DNA from: Stromatinia cepivora
Lineage: Eukaryota; Ascomycota; Leotiomycetes; Helotiales; Sclerotiniaceae
Assembly (NCBI GenBank): GCA_014898415.1
Contig: RCTD01000008.1
Coordinates: forward strand, 992,001 to 1,056,000
Reading direction: 5' to 3'
Length of the DNA stretch: 64,000 bases
Shown: in pieces, positions 25,185 to 37,661 of the stretch
Layout of the letters: every line of letters starts with the position of its first letter
Numbering within the stretch: the stretch's first letter is position 1
Program-made: the position numbers and the translations under genes
The notes under the pieces: model-generated
Databases searched by the model: none
Told to the model about the DNA's origin: nothing
Seen by the model: the letters and a program-made list of their open reading frames with translations, nothing else

Positions 25185-27395
25185 GATGAGTTGTTTGGTA
25201 ATGAGGTACAGTGAAGAATGTGCCTTGTCCTTTCGGAATGAATTTCAACTTGAAATTTGACAAATTCGATTAAATTTTGAGATGGTAAAGAGGTAATGAA
25301 GAGGAGATGTCGTTCTTGTGACGTCGTACTTGTGGCTCCCCATTCCAATGACGATACGAGAACAGCGCTTCAGCTGGATGAGGGGTTCGACATATGAATA
25401 ACCTCACATGCTGTGTAACGACTGGGCACTTATGCACTCAAACCCCATATCAGTGTTACATACAAAAGAGACCTCTTCTCAAATCCTTTTCATACATGCG
25501 GAACCCCGGAATCAGTTTTGCATCACACTGATCTTGAAAGTTACAATGTTTTCCCCATCGATCGTTAGTTATAGATCCAATGATCCGCAAATAAGCAAGC
25601 AATTGAGTGAGGAAGTCCGGCATTCTCGGACATTTTGGAGATATCCGAATGGTTTCACCTTATGTATAATAACCTCAATAGTAGAAAACCACTGCAGGAG
25701 GATGGTGTTTTTTTTGTTCGATTTTCCGGCTCATTTTCATGCCGGAACAACTTGAAGCTGATTAATCTAGATTTCACGTGCACTCCAGTGTTGCACCAAG
25801 ATATGATCAAACGAGAGCGGGATGTAAAGAGTGGCTCTTCACTACAAGTAGCCGTTGCATGAAGTACTTACTGGCTTCGCTTCTTTTTTATGATGCAATT
25901 TTTATTCTAAATGAGAACAGAAACCCTTCTATCGGACGGAGCACAACAGAGATATCGTCGAAAACCCACTGGGAATTTTTGAACAACATATTTAATATTC
26001 TATACAAACCGTCACTACCGATTTCATGAAAAGTATCTATATTAAGACCTAAATTCGGTGGTGGTTGTTGCTGCACGTGTTCCTGACGAGAAATGTGACG
26101 GAAAAGTCCTTTCTCTCCCTGGTCAAGCTTCGACCGAAAATGAGGGGGTGAAAAAAAACACCGGCCCTTCGCCGTATTTGAGATGCAATGAAGCCCAACA
26201 TGGACCTTTTGATCTAGAGGCATGATGAATAATGGTGTGGGTGTACTGAGTTTTGGATCATTTACTATACACGATGAATTGTTCATCCTTAGCGTTTGTG
26301 TTGTTGTTCTTGAGACTTTGAAATCCAATTATCAATTATCCACAAACTTCTACCCCCCCAAACTAATACTGACTGAGTAGGTCAAAAACCCCTCATAAAC
26401 CTTGTTCAACTCCACCTCTCTCTTCTAATTCCTGCAACTCCTCCAACTCCTCCAACTCCTCCAACTCCTCCAACTCCTCCAACTCTCCGATTTTTAAAAA
26501 ACTGGATGAGTGGAGTGGCTTTTGATAACGCTTCGAGGGGTCCGTCCCGCATGAACTCAGGCCTACTCACTCTTGTACTTTTGTAGTGGTCGTTCTCGTA
26601 TTTAGATTTGATACTAAATGATCGCACCGGTAGGTTTTTGAAAGGTTGTCAAACTATTACTGTACTTCGTTTGAATTTATACGGAATTTACATGCAGGGA
26701 AATAAAGTTTATCATTATTCTTTTGAACCGCCCATCCAACAGGAACACAATAAGCCTTCCAAGTTGTTGGCGCTCACACAGTCATAGGTAAGTGGACGAC
26801 GCCAACTCTGAGACGGATCCCATCCCATCCCACCATGTATTTTAACAGATACGTCACTCTAGATAGCTACTCCGCTGCACCAAGCTATTTATCCCCTTCC
26901 ACCCTTGTTTATTTTAATTCTCACCCACCAAAAACCAACACGTCTAGAACGAGGAAACCTAGAAAAAATGTCTTCTTAGTAAGTTAATAATAGCTTCTCA
27001 CATCGTCGATGGGCTGCAGAATAATAATAACCTTGGTTTTACCTACATACTTACTCGTGTCAGAAAGAAAAGAAAAGAAAGAAAAAAAAGATCGAATTTT
27101 CCTATCTGGTTTGCATATCTGAGTGGTGTACAAGTACACCTTTCACTCCCAGCCGAGAAGCTTAACACCATTTCATTCTTTAGCTTCTTCAACCCTCTCA
27201 GTCCCTTGACTTTTCCCATATGAGCCCACGCTAATTATTTAACTTTTCTTGACATCTTCCCATAAAAAGAACCTGATTTATTCAATATCAACAACAGTCT
27301 TCGCAAACTGTTGATAGGGTTTGCGCTTTTTGCCAGTCGAGTGAAACCATATCAGTGATCGACGCTGTCAACATTTACCCCACCATAATTTCACA
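25185..27395. other. Divergent promoter region
   Basis: About 2.2 kb between the monooxygenase and glucosidase genes. It contains the 9-bp repeat at 26441-26485, a purine run near 27062-27090, and a short ATG-initiated exon candidate at 26968-26978 discussed under findings. No independent gene is recognised. Confidence 0.55.
26441..26485. repeat. 9-bp tandem repeat, five perfect units
   Basis: Five perfect copies of CTCCAACTC, preceded by one degenerate copy. The period of nine gives Val-Gly-Gly repeats on the minus strand, but no supported gene spans it. Confidence 0.95.
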
Positions 27396-30300
27396 ATGGT
27401 ACAAATTGATTCCCATGAATATTTGTCTGAAGAAGAGAAACGTTTGAAGGAGGATCGTGATAGAAAGAAGTATTGGAAGAAATGGGGTCCTTATGTTGCT
27501 GAGAGACAATGGGCTACAGGTACTTGTTTTTAGGAAATGTTTGTGAGCTCATCAATGCTAATATTTACCAACAGTGCGAGAGGATTACAGTGCCGATGGT
27601 GATGCATGGAGTCGTGAGTTTTACTTTTAGATAGCACTTTATACACTCCTAACGATTGGCAGATTTCCCTCATGAACATGCGAGATCCAGAGCTTTCAGA
27701 TGGGGAGAAGATGGTATTGCCGGAGTTTCGGATACACATGGATTTCAGAACGTTGCTTTTGCTTTCTGGAACGAGGAAGAGTATGTTGCATTGCTATTTG
27801 AGAATATATTACTCAAAGACTGATTTGTATACAGTGACTTTTTAAAGGAACGTCTCTTCGGATTGTCGAACCCACAAGGAAATCATGGAGAGAGTATTAA
27901 GGAGGCACATTTCCACGTTGATAACACTCCAACGGTTAGTCGAATACTCAACACTTTACATTGAGAGAAGACTGACAAAATCACTTAGCATTCTTACATG
28001 AAATATTTGTACAAATACCCCCAAAAGAAATTTCCTTACGAAGATTTGATCAAAGAGAACGCCAGAAGAGGCAAGGAAGATAAAGAATATCAAATCCTCG
28101 ATACCGGCATTTTCGATGACGACCGATACTGGGATATCTATATTGAAACTGCGAAGGATGAGGATGATCCAGATGAGCTCCTTTTCCGAGTTACGGCATG
28201 GAATCGAGGCCCTGAGCCAGCGCCACTACACATCATTCCTCATCTCTGGTTTAGAAATACATGGGCTTGGGGTCATGAAGCTGAGGACAAGAAGCCAAAA
28301 ATCAACAAGGTTGGAGAGAGTGTTGCCCACGCTCGTCATCATAAGCTAGGCGAACGATACATGATCTTGTCTCCTTCTCCTGGTGTTGGACCCAGTGGTG
28401 TTGATGTTCAACCTGAATTAATCTTCACGGAGAACGATACAAACAATGCTCTTTTGTATGAAGGAAAGAATGCTCAACCATATGTCAAGGACGCATTCCA
28501 TCGTTATATCGTAGACCGAGAGAAGAAGGCAATTAATCCCAAGGAAAACGGAACCAAATCTGCAGCTTGGTACAGTTTCAATGAAGGTGGCGGAGTGGCA
28601 CCAGGAGAGTGTGCAGTGGTCAGATTCAGAATGTCCCAAAAGTACTCTGACTACTTGGATGAAGAAGAATTCGATAATACTATGGACAAACGAAAAGATG
28701 AAGCTGACGAGTTCTTTTACCGAATCAGTCCTTTACCAATGGCTGATGATCTTCGAAACATTCAAAGACAGGCTTTTGCTGGTATGATGTGGTGTAAACA
28801 ATACTACCACTTCATTTGGGAGCAGTGGGCGAACGGTGATCCAGCTCAACCTCCACCTCCACCAGACCGTAAAGCTATTCGAAACTTAAATTGGAAACAT
28901 ATGTATCTGGATGATATTTTATCTATGCCAGATTCCTGGGAGTATCCTTTCTTCGCAGCATGGGATTCGGCTTTCCACTGTATTCCACTCGCCATGATTG
29001 ATCCAGATTTCGCTAAGAAGCAATTGGATCTTTTCACAAGAGAATGGTACATGCACCCCAATGGACAACTTCCTGCCTATGAATGGAATTTTGGAGATGT
29101 CAATCCACCTGTTCATGCTTGGGCTACTTTCCGTACATTCAAGATTGAGAGAAAATTATATGGACGTCAAGATCTCGATTTCCTTGAACGAGTTTTCCAA
29201 AAATTACTTCTCAACTTCACTTGGTGGGTTAACCGCAAGGATTTTGATGGGAAGAATGTATTTGAAGGTGGTTTCCTCGGCTTGGATAACATTGGTCTTT
29301 TCAACCGTTCTGAGCCATTGCCAACTGGAGGTACTTTGGAACAAGCAGACAGTACTGGGTGGATGGCTTTCTACTGCTTGTGTATGTTGAACATTGCATT
29401 GGAATTGGCTAAGCATCGCCGAATCTACGAAGATATTGCCTCTAAATTCTTCGAGCATTTCATGCTTATCAGTGACGCCATGACTTACAAGTCTGGTTCG
29501 GGGGAGAAATCTCTATGGAATGACGAAGACGGCTTTTACTATGATGCTATCTCGTATGGTGGACCATGGACTCAGCAACTACCTGTCAGATCTTTGGTAG
29601 GGTTGATTCCATTATACGCTACCCTTACCTTAGAGCCAGAGCTCGTCAACAAATTACCAAATTTCAAAAAGAGAGTCGATTGGTTTGTTGAGAACCGACA
29701 TGACGTTGCTGAACGTAACATGGCTAGTATTCAGAAGCGAGGAAAGGGTAACCGAATCTTGTTATCACTTGTGAGTAAAGATCGTCTCGAGAAGATTCTA
29801 AAACGCATGTTGGATGAAGATGAGTTCCTCAGTGAACATGGTATTCGATCATTATCGAAATTTCATGAGAAGAATCCAGTCTCTATGGACGTAAATGGAC
29901 AAGAATTCAAGGTTCAATATGTACCTGGGGATTCAGACAGTGGTATGTTCGGTGGCAATAGTAATTGGAGAGGTCCAATTTGGCTTTGCGTTAACTTCTT
30001 GCTTGTCGAGTCTCTACAACGTTTCTACATGTTCTACGGACCCTCATTGCAAGTCGAATGTCCAACTGGATCAGGAGATATGATGCATCTTGGTCATGTT
30101 TCTGAAGAGATCCAACATCGACTTCAACATCTTATGGCACGTGGTGATGATGGACGTCGTGCTATTAATGATGGTAATGATATTTTGGACTTTGATCCTA
30201 ACTGGAAGGATAACTTATGGTTCTATGAATTCTTTGATGGAGATAGTGGTCGTGGTTTGGGTGCTACTCATCAATGTGGTTGGACTGGTTTAATCGCTAG

Positions 30301-30772
30301 GATGATTCACGATACTGGGTAAGCACTTTAACATCCAAAATTACGTCCATTTATAAATAAGTACTTACTAACATAACTCAGAATCTCCTGCCGTCTCCCA
30401 CAAACCCCTCGTACCCCATCTTCAGGAATGAACCACTACTTCGACGACATCTTCACACGCCACATCGCCGGCGCAAATGGCAAATCCCCAAAATCCCCTA
30501 GACCATATCATCTCCGTCGCACCTCAACTGCTCGCTCCATTGGTGCGCGCTCAGATTTTGGCGATCATGATCATGAGTATGATGATGAACAACAGCGTGA
30601 TCGCGAAGGAAGTGTGGCTCCAATGGATGAACAGAGATTGAGAGAAAGAGAAGAGGCTGATAGACATGTGGCCAATTATGTTAGTGAACAGTTACACCGC
30701 GTGAGAAGTCATGATAGTGCGTGGGAAGATAGGGTCGGGGATGAGTTTGAGGCGCAGTTGGATGAGAATTAG
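27396..30772 (+). CDS. GH63-like glucosidase, probably cytosolic, 1033 residues
   Basis: Exons 27396-27519, 27575-27613, 27663-27780, 27835-27934, 27989-30318 and 30382-30772 join to 1033 residues. The N-terminal signature ([16 protein letters not shown], then [12 protein letters not shown] and [12 protein letters not shown]) and the (alpha/alpha)6-barrel segments such as [16 protein letters not shown] and [12 protein letters not shown] fit glycoside hydrolase family 63 and related processing-glucosidase-like proteins. Unlike ER glucosidase I it has no signal peptide or membrane anchor, so it probably acts in the cytosol; the substrate is unknown. Residues after about 900 form a Ser/Arg/Glu-rich tail. 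The 27396 ATG was chosen because the family N terminus begins right after it; an in-frame spliced extension is possible. It is convergent with the OSCP gene. Confidence 0.9.
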
Positions 30773-31660
30773 AGCTGGACCTTAGGTGGTGGTTGTGGGG
30801 TGAGAAATGATAGATAGGTAGACAGATGATGGAGATGCTGTGGGGATTACATAAGATACAGTAGAGGATATATATAGGTGCAGGTGCAGGCGCAGGAGGT
30901 ACACGAGATACGGATAGATAGATAATAGCTAGAGCAGAGCAGAGCTTAAAGAGGCAAAAAGTTTCAGGTAGATAAATTTTAGATAGATGCTTGCATGTAT
31001 GCATGTATGCATGTATGTATGCATAGTATTCAGCGATTTGAGTTGATGTTGATGTCGATTTTGATGTTGATAGAGCGAATGAATGAATGAATATGTTGAA
31101 TTGAGGCATCAGATCTTATTCGAGGTCATTTTTGTTGTTTTTGTATTATGTACGGAGTATTATGTATGTGTTTAAAATGGTAAATAAGTGTCTTCTGATG
31201 ATGTTCATTGCATTGCATTTTATTACTTTCTGGCCGGAGGAAATTCCTCTTTGTTGTCGGGACTTTTGAGGAAGTACGTAGGTAGGTACCTAGGTTTATT
31301 TATGTTTGTACTCTATGACTTCTTCCGAGTATTAGCTCGCAGCTTCATGTATTAGTCAGTATGTCACCAAATATTATGTTCAGCTACTGTTTTAGATTTT
31401 CCAAAAATCGGTTGAGGAAACGTTCCATTCATTGCGTTGCATTCCATTCAATTTCTATTCTTACTCATGTACAGGTAGGTAGGTAGGTAAAAGGTAGATT
31501 AGGTGAATGTCGACTCGTTCCTCCCACTCATCTCCTTCCTTTCATCGACGTTCCAACTCAAGCCTCCTTTCTTCCCTCCCTCTCGGGGAAAACATCTGGT
31601 TTTCCTGGGAACCTTTTGAAAATCGATTGTCGCGAGAACATTTTGTGTGTGATGGATTAT
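30773..31660. other. Intergenic region between convergent genes, simple repeats
   Basis: About 0.9 kb. Contains TGCATGTA-type repeats near 30989-31024, TAGG-type repeats near 31277-31296 and 31473-31490, and one TACGGAGTA motif at 31151-31159. No gene is recognised. Confidence 0.6.
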
Positions 31661-32814
31661 TTACAAAGCATCAGTGAGTAACTTGTTCATCTTGGCGATA
31701 CGGTTGGAGACGCTAAGATCGATGGTTCGGTCGCCGATTTCAACGATGAGTCCGCCAAGGACGTCTGGGTTGACCTTGGGTGGTGTTAGTGATAGTGCTG
31801 GTAGTTTTGTGATGAGGAGGAGGTGAGGGGAAGGGATATGTCAAGAGTGTATGTGGAGGGATTGAAAATGGGGTTGGACATCGGATTAACGGATATAACG
31901 AACCTTGTTGGTAACCTTGAGCTTCTTGCCTTGACCGACGTATTGGGATTTAGAGACGGCGGATTCGAGACGGTTGAGGGTTTTGGAATCTAATTGCTGT
32001 TTGGTGGATGTTATGTTAGCACGGTTCTTTCAAAAAATATATCATATCTCTCCAAATAACACCACTATGTCCCTCTCCCAAAATACTTCCAACCCCTCAA
32101 TCCCCCAACGACAAAATCCCCCCAAGAAAAAGAAACATAAACCCACGGAAGCACTAGTAACAACCAACTCAATTTCTCCTCTAGCAGCGCCCATCAACTC
32201 TCCAAACTTCTCACAAACACCCTTCAAAAGCGACAATCTATTATTTTCCGCAAGTGTCTCCAAGAAGTTCTTAACGGTATCACCTTTATCCTGACCACCA
32301 GTATGTTTCTGGAGCTCTTGGATGATTTGCGATTTGTCGGCTGCGGAGAGAGTGGGTGCTTGCATGATGGTTGCGAGTTTGGCATCTTTTTGGAAGATGG
32401 CCTGGAGGGACTGGAGGGAGCGGGCTACGCTGTCGAGGGTTGAGGTTTTCGCGGCTGCGGTGTACTATAGGGAAGTGAGTGGTTAGCTTTATATCTAGTT
32501 GAAGGTGACAATCCCAATGTAGATAGAATCCCCTCAATCAATTACTCTCCCCTCCTCCTTCCCCTCCACTTCCTCCCACTTGCTTTCCCTCCCAACCTTC
32601 CAAACCTTCTGCCCCAGCCCGCAACCCACATCCACTTGACCCAGACAAAAAACACACATACCAAAGCACTAGCATAAGTACCATCAACACCATACAAAGC
32701 CACTGGAGGTTTGCTATCCACAGCAGCAGGAGCCGCATAGTTACGGACCGCTTGGGTAAAGACCCTTGGGGTGGCGGCCCTAGGAGCCCGGAGAAGAGTT
32801 CGACTCGAAATCAT
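31661..32814 (-). CDS. atp5: ATP synthase subunit 5 / OSCP, mitochondrial
   Basis: Four exons (32662-32814, 32147-32464, 31904-31996, 31661-31774), all split in phase 0, encode 225 residues. OSCP sits on top of F1 and joins it to the peripheral stalk of mitochondrial ATP synthase. The first 25 or so residues are Arg/Ala/Thr-rich without acidic residues, a matrix-targeting presequence. Mature features follow: PVALYGVDGTYASAL, the helical delta/OSCP N domain with TVKNFLETLAENNRL, and the conserved C-terminal block VNPDVLGGLIVEIGDRTIDLSV. Length matches fungal OSCP. The donor after exon 2 (GTGGGT at 32146) was chosen because it restores the family TSAS-xLDSKTL junction; the unspliced frame runs on to a stop at 32042. 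Confidence 0.96.
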
Positions 32815-33456
32815 ATTCGCGGATTTTATCGTCTCAATTGGTCCGTTTGTAGAGAGGAGATGGTAGGTGGTGAGAGAGCTTGATGACAGGATTGTGCAGA
32901 GGTTCCGGAAGTTTGGATTTTCGAGCCGATCATAGGTCACGTGTATGGGGTTCTGGTGAAGCGATTTTGCCCGAGGTCTTGGGATTATGCACTTTTAGGT
33001 GGGATGAGTGTATTGGGATGATTATTTTTATTGTTTGGATGATGTCTGTGACTTTTTTATTCTTTTGCTTGAGTATTGGTTTTGTACCTCAATTTACGTC
33101 TAGAGTTTGTTGAAATGTGAGCGTAAGAGTTCCCAGTGCCTTCCGAAACACTCCGGCGAAATCAACTTGCGTCCTGTGTTCATACTTGAATCCAAATCAC
33201 GAAAGATAGAGTAGGAAATTCTTCAGTGGGACACGATTTCTCAATGACAGAAATCATTGAAATTAAATATTTGACGATTGCTCGCTGGTAACCTATAAGT
33301 ACACTCCCATCCCCCAATGCCCTGCCTTTTCGGCCCAACCCACCAACCAACCGCCCTAGAAGTCCTTCCCCATCCCATGACTCCAGAATTACCTAGGTAT
33401 GCCCAAACGCCAATAGAATGAATACATGTATCGTCGCCTCATCATTAATCAGTCCT
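32815..33456. other. Promoter region of the OSCP gene and MOB1 3' flank
   Basis: About 640 bp. No supported gene; the plus frame at 32880-33113 has no domain. It should contain the OSCP promoter and the MOB1 3' end. Confidence 0.6.
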
Positions 33457-34541
33457 CTAATCAGTCCTAAGCATACTGTCGACCAAATCACCCAGAGGTC
33501 CCCAAAAGTCTTTACCGCTTGCAAGATCATGCTCATCAATGAAGAGAACATAATGCTTGAAGCTTGTGTTAAGATGAGCTTCTAACCCAAGCTCACGAAT
33601 AACAGGGTAATGATGGCAGTAGATATGAGCATAGACTCGATACATTCTCTTAAAGACTTGTTTGATCATAGTTGAGAATCCTTTTGGAAAAGGGACACCT
33701 GTTTGACATTAGAAACTCGCATTATAATGCTAGGAGGTAGTGTTCAAATGCATACCGATTCTGCTTGGAAAAACAGTTTCATTGTCAATACTAGCTTGAA
33801 CCCAGGCCATTAAATGTTCAATATAAGTTGGTGCAGGCATCTTAGTCGGTCGTTTGAAATTCTCGTTATCTTGCCAGAGATACTCGAACCTGTAGAATAT
33901 TAGCATTACTTTCCATAATTCATATGTAATATCATACTCATCCGTAGCCTTCATTTCTGGACAAGATTGTGGTGAGCAGAACTCTGTGATCGAACCATAA
34001 AGTAGATTTATATGGTTGTAGAAATCCACCACTATTGCATCATAAGCTCATGCCAACTTGTATACCATATAATTTTCTTACTGTTGACTGCAAGCCACTC
34101 ATTCTCATCTTCACCCTCAGGTAATTTGACAACCTTTCTCAAACTACCACCCCCAAGCGTTGCTTCGGCATATTGTCGCAATTGATAGCTCGTTGTGCCT
34201 TTGTGAGCATTTCGTGGTCGGAATTGGTTTCGCGTACGTTGGTTACTATTGTTTTCTCGTTGTGAGTAAGATGGTACATGAGCAGGTTCAGGTATTTCTA
34301 TAAAGAACGGATCATCCACTTCCTCCACAGGTTCCAATTTCACTGAAACTGTTGCTGCAGAATCAGACCTTGTGAGCCCATTTATTGGTGGTGATTGCTT
34401 CGTTCGAGGGCTCCAATATGCGAGAAAGGAAGTCATAATTATATAGGGATAAGGATCACTAACACGGTAGTGATGAAGGAAGTCATCTTGCTTTAAATGA
34501 GGTGCGTCTTCTACATTCCACAGGTTAGCTGGGCAATACAT
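33457..34541 (-). CDS. mob1: MOB1 family kinase activator
   Basis: Exons 34082-34541, 33938-34031, 33756-33889 and 33457-33698 give 309 residues, or 274 if translation starts at the in-frame ATG whose first base is 34436 (MTSFL, similar to other fungal MOB1 starts). MOB1 binds and activates NDR/LATS-type kinases (Dbf2/Sid2) in mitotic exit and septation. The core is textbook: [20 protein letters not shown], zinc ligands in CSPQSC and [22 protein letters not shown], and a closing [12 protein letters not shown]. Between the start and the core lies an unusual low-complexity stretch of about 70 residues including [13 protein letters not shown]. Intron 2 (33890-33937) has no in-frame stop and would add residues if retained; removing it restores the family sequence. 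It shares a 571-bp divergent promoter with RGP1. Confidence 0.96.
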
Positions 34542-35112
34542 GGCGAATTAGGGAAAGGGGAATTGTACTCAGTCTTTTACAATCCTGTACAGTTAATGTT
34601 TTTGCTGTTCAAAGTGGATGAGTTGTAAATTGTAATTACAAGAGATGTTGTAGTTGCGCCGAAAGACAAAGAGGACATTAGATGTAATGCAGCGTTATCG
34701 TTGCGGGAGAGTTCCCAGTAGTGATTGTTTACACTCGCTGGGTTGATTTTGGTTGGCTAAGTTACCCTTACAATTAAAATCGCCAAATGAATCCAATCGT
34801 AATCCCGCCGCGCTTTCCTCCCGCTTTCTTATGATCTAGCCTTCACATAGAATAGACTACAGTAACCGATAGCCTTGACACCACAAACACCTATCTAATG
34901 CTCTTCGGTGGTCAAAAGCTTAACACAATTCTTACTTTATAACTCGAAAAAGCTTCATAAATACTAGTCAAAATACGGTACTCAATTGAACTTTTTCATT
35001 GTTTCACTATGCGGGCGGATTCATGTGAATCGAAATTATTGCGACTGCATTCATGACTAGTAGATTTAGATCTCCTTTGAAGAGGAGGAGTATCAATCGC
35101 CAATAGAGCGAA
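34542..35112. promoter_or_regulatory. Shared divergent promoter of mob1 and rgp1
   Basis: Only 571 bp separate the two start codons, so both promoters must lie here or overlap the 5' ends. CCAAT-type words occur (for example GAATCCAATCG near 34791). No binding site can be assigned with confidence. Confidence 0.55.
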
Positions 35113-37661
35113 ATGTCAACTCTTCAAAGTAATATTCGCGTTTTCATACAATGGAAGGAACAAACTGTATTCGCCGGCGAAGATATAGAGTGTCAAATTA
35201 CTTTCAAAAATGTCGCGACAACTCCACCGTCATCAAAATCATCATTACATCCATCCGGATCCAATGCGTTCCTGCAGTCACCCGAAAGACACAGAAGACC
35301 TCCGTCGCAGATTAAGAGTTCCTCCTTGAGTCCACGGTCTGGGATTCCAAACAGAGGTGACCATCGATCATCCCTTTCCTTGACGGTACCACCCGAATCA
35401 GTACATTCAAAACAATCGGAACAATGGAGTCGTGGAATATCGAGGCCTGGAAGAGGAGGGGAAGGGCACAAGCGGTCTGTGTCAATCATATCAATGGGAG
35501 CTGGTGAAAGTGCTGTAGATGAAGCCGCCAGTCACGGAAGCTTGGCTGAGAGGCCTGGTAGAGGTGAAAGAGGCCATGGCCGGTCTGCAAGTTTGCAAAT
35601 CGTCCCACGGAGGAATGGACTTAATGGAGGACCTATGACCGGTAACTATTTTTGAAACTCATGGAAAGAAATGGTCATTGATGTCTTTTAGCACCACTTA
35701 ACTCTCGGATACCACCGCATTCTTCGCCGCTGATGGGTTCCTCTTTCCCACCGAATTCATCCGTACCGAATACCCAGCGACGACATACAGGTACAAGTAC
35801 TGTGCCAGGTACAACAGGACTCGGAGCACATCTTGCAAGACGTAAGGACTCTATTCCACTTGCTCCGGCCTTTAAATTTCCAGCAAGTACCTCTCCGCCG
35901 ACGCAAAGCCGACGAAACTCTCATATTGAAGATGATAGCGCAAGCAACAAATCTCACGATAATAATCGATTGCTCTCGCCAAGGTTGAAAGACACTACTC
36001 TTAGTATACCGGACCAGATAACCCCGGCACCTATAGCCAGAATACTTTCACCCTCTAGTATGGGGGGCACACCACGAAGTAGCGGGGAATTCTACACTCT
36101 AAGCAATAACTCAACGGAAACCCTCGTCTCCGAATACTTGCCACAACCATCAAATCGGATGCCCCCATACAGTGGGCACCATATAAAACGATCTTCGAAC
36201 CTAGCTCCAAGTAGCAATCAAAAGGCACCAGAAACGTTAATGATGGGTTACGCTCAAATACATGGGTCTTTTATGTTAGATCCAGCCTTAATTAGTCAAG
36301 CACCATTTGAAGAAGTGAAGCGAAAGGGTGCAGTCGGTGGGCAAGGTGGTGGTGTGATTGGAGTCGAAACCAACAAGAGGGACAGTGGCCTCTTGCGAAC
36401 CTTTGGTTGGGGGAGCATAGGTGAATCTATAGGTGGTCTATTAGGAAGTGGCGAGCTAAGTAGCATTAAAGATATGCGGGGTATGGTAAATTCTCGTTCC
36501 ATACCTTTACTTTCGACTCCCCAATCAATTTTGTTTGTGGATTTAAAGTTGGTTCCTGGGGAAAGTCGGAGCTACAAATACTCTTTCAAATTACCGAGAG
36601 GCTTACCTCCTAGCCATCGAGGGAAGGCTATAAAGATATCCTACAAACTAGTTATCGGCACCCAAAGACCAGGAGGCGCCAAAGAGCAACAAGTCAAGTC
36701 CGTTGAAATCCCATTTCGACTCCTAGGGAGCGTGAATTCTCATGGAGAACTTCTTGGGCATGATCTCATGTTACCTTATATACTACTTCGAGATCAAGCT
36801 CGAATTCAAACTTTGAATACGCCATCCGACGAGGGCTTAAATATATCACCCAAAACCCTTTCGATTAATACTCATAAATCGCAGAAACTAAACGATTCGA
36901 ATCTAGGCGATTTCCTTGCATATGTTGATGAATTAATTACGAAGCCACGAAGAAATTCTAGCTTTGGTCTATTATCACCCACAGAAACTATAGGGTCCAG
37001 GCATCAGTCTATCATTGAGGAACCTGCAACTGCAAAAGAAGCTATCGATATGGCCATCCTTCGCAGTAACATCGCCACAGAATCTCAACGAAGTGCGAAT
37101 CGATTCGAAATTGCTCGTGGTGGAAAGCGAGTTGCGGTAGTCATGTTAGCTAGACCAGCATATCGCCTAGGCGAAACCATCACTGCAGCTATCGAGTTTA
37201 CTGATGCTGGAATCCCCTGCTATGCAATCCATTGTGCCCTAGAAACATCTGAGAAGGTTGATCAATCTATCGCACTACGTTCTGAAGCAAGCATCTTCCG
37301 CGTCACTCGCCGTGTTCACGTTTCGCATTCCGAATCTACTCTCTTTGCTCGCCGCATAGTTTTTTCTCCTACAATTCCTGTCACGGCAACTCCTGAGTTC
37401 ATCACTAGTGGCGTGTCACTTGATTGGCGTATTCGCATTGAATTTGTTACACCTAGGCTGGCAACCATTGATAATGAGGTTATTGATTTGTCCCCGGAAT
37501 TGTTGGAAGAATATACGAATGATGAACGAGGGGTGGTCTATGCAGCAGTTCAAGGACTCGAATGTGAAAGCTTCGAGGTTGCTGTTCCGATTAGAGTTTA
37601 TGGTGCTTTGGCCGGCACTACAGAAAAAGAAGAAAGCGAAGGGATGGGCCTCATTGTGTAA
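35113..37661 (+). CDS. rgp1: RGP1-type subunit of the Ric1-Rgp1 Rab GEF complex
   Basis: Two exons, 35113-35641 and 35692-37661, give 832 residues. Rgp1 pairs with Ric1 to activate Ypt6/Rab6 at the Golgi for endosome-to-Golgi traffic. The first strand region VFIQWKEQTVFAGEDIECQITFKN (about residues 9-32) is arrestin-like and characteristic of fungal Rgp1. A long Ser/Pro/Arg-rich disordered insert follows to about residue 310. From there the conserved domain has SILFVDLKLVPGESRSYKY, then KISYKLVIGTQR, and the C-terminal block with FEIARGGKRVAVV and RLGETITAAIEF. Identification rests on domain order and motifs, not on a search. The 50-bp intron has a GTAACT donor. Confidence 0.88.

Noticed and set aside
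32042..32146. Continuation of the OSCP frame past exon 2
   Set aside because: It reads intron sequence; the family C terminus is recovered only by splicing to 31996.
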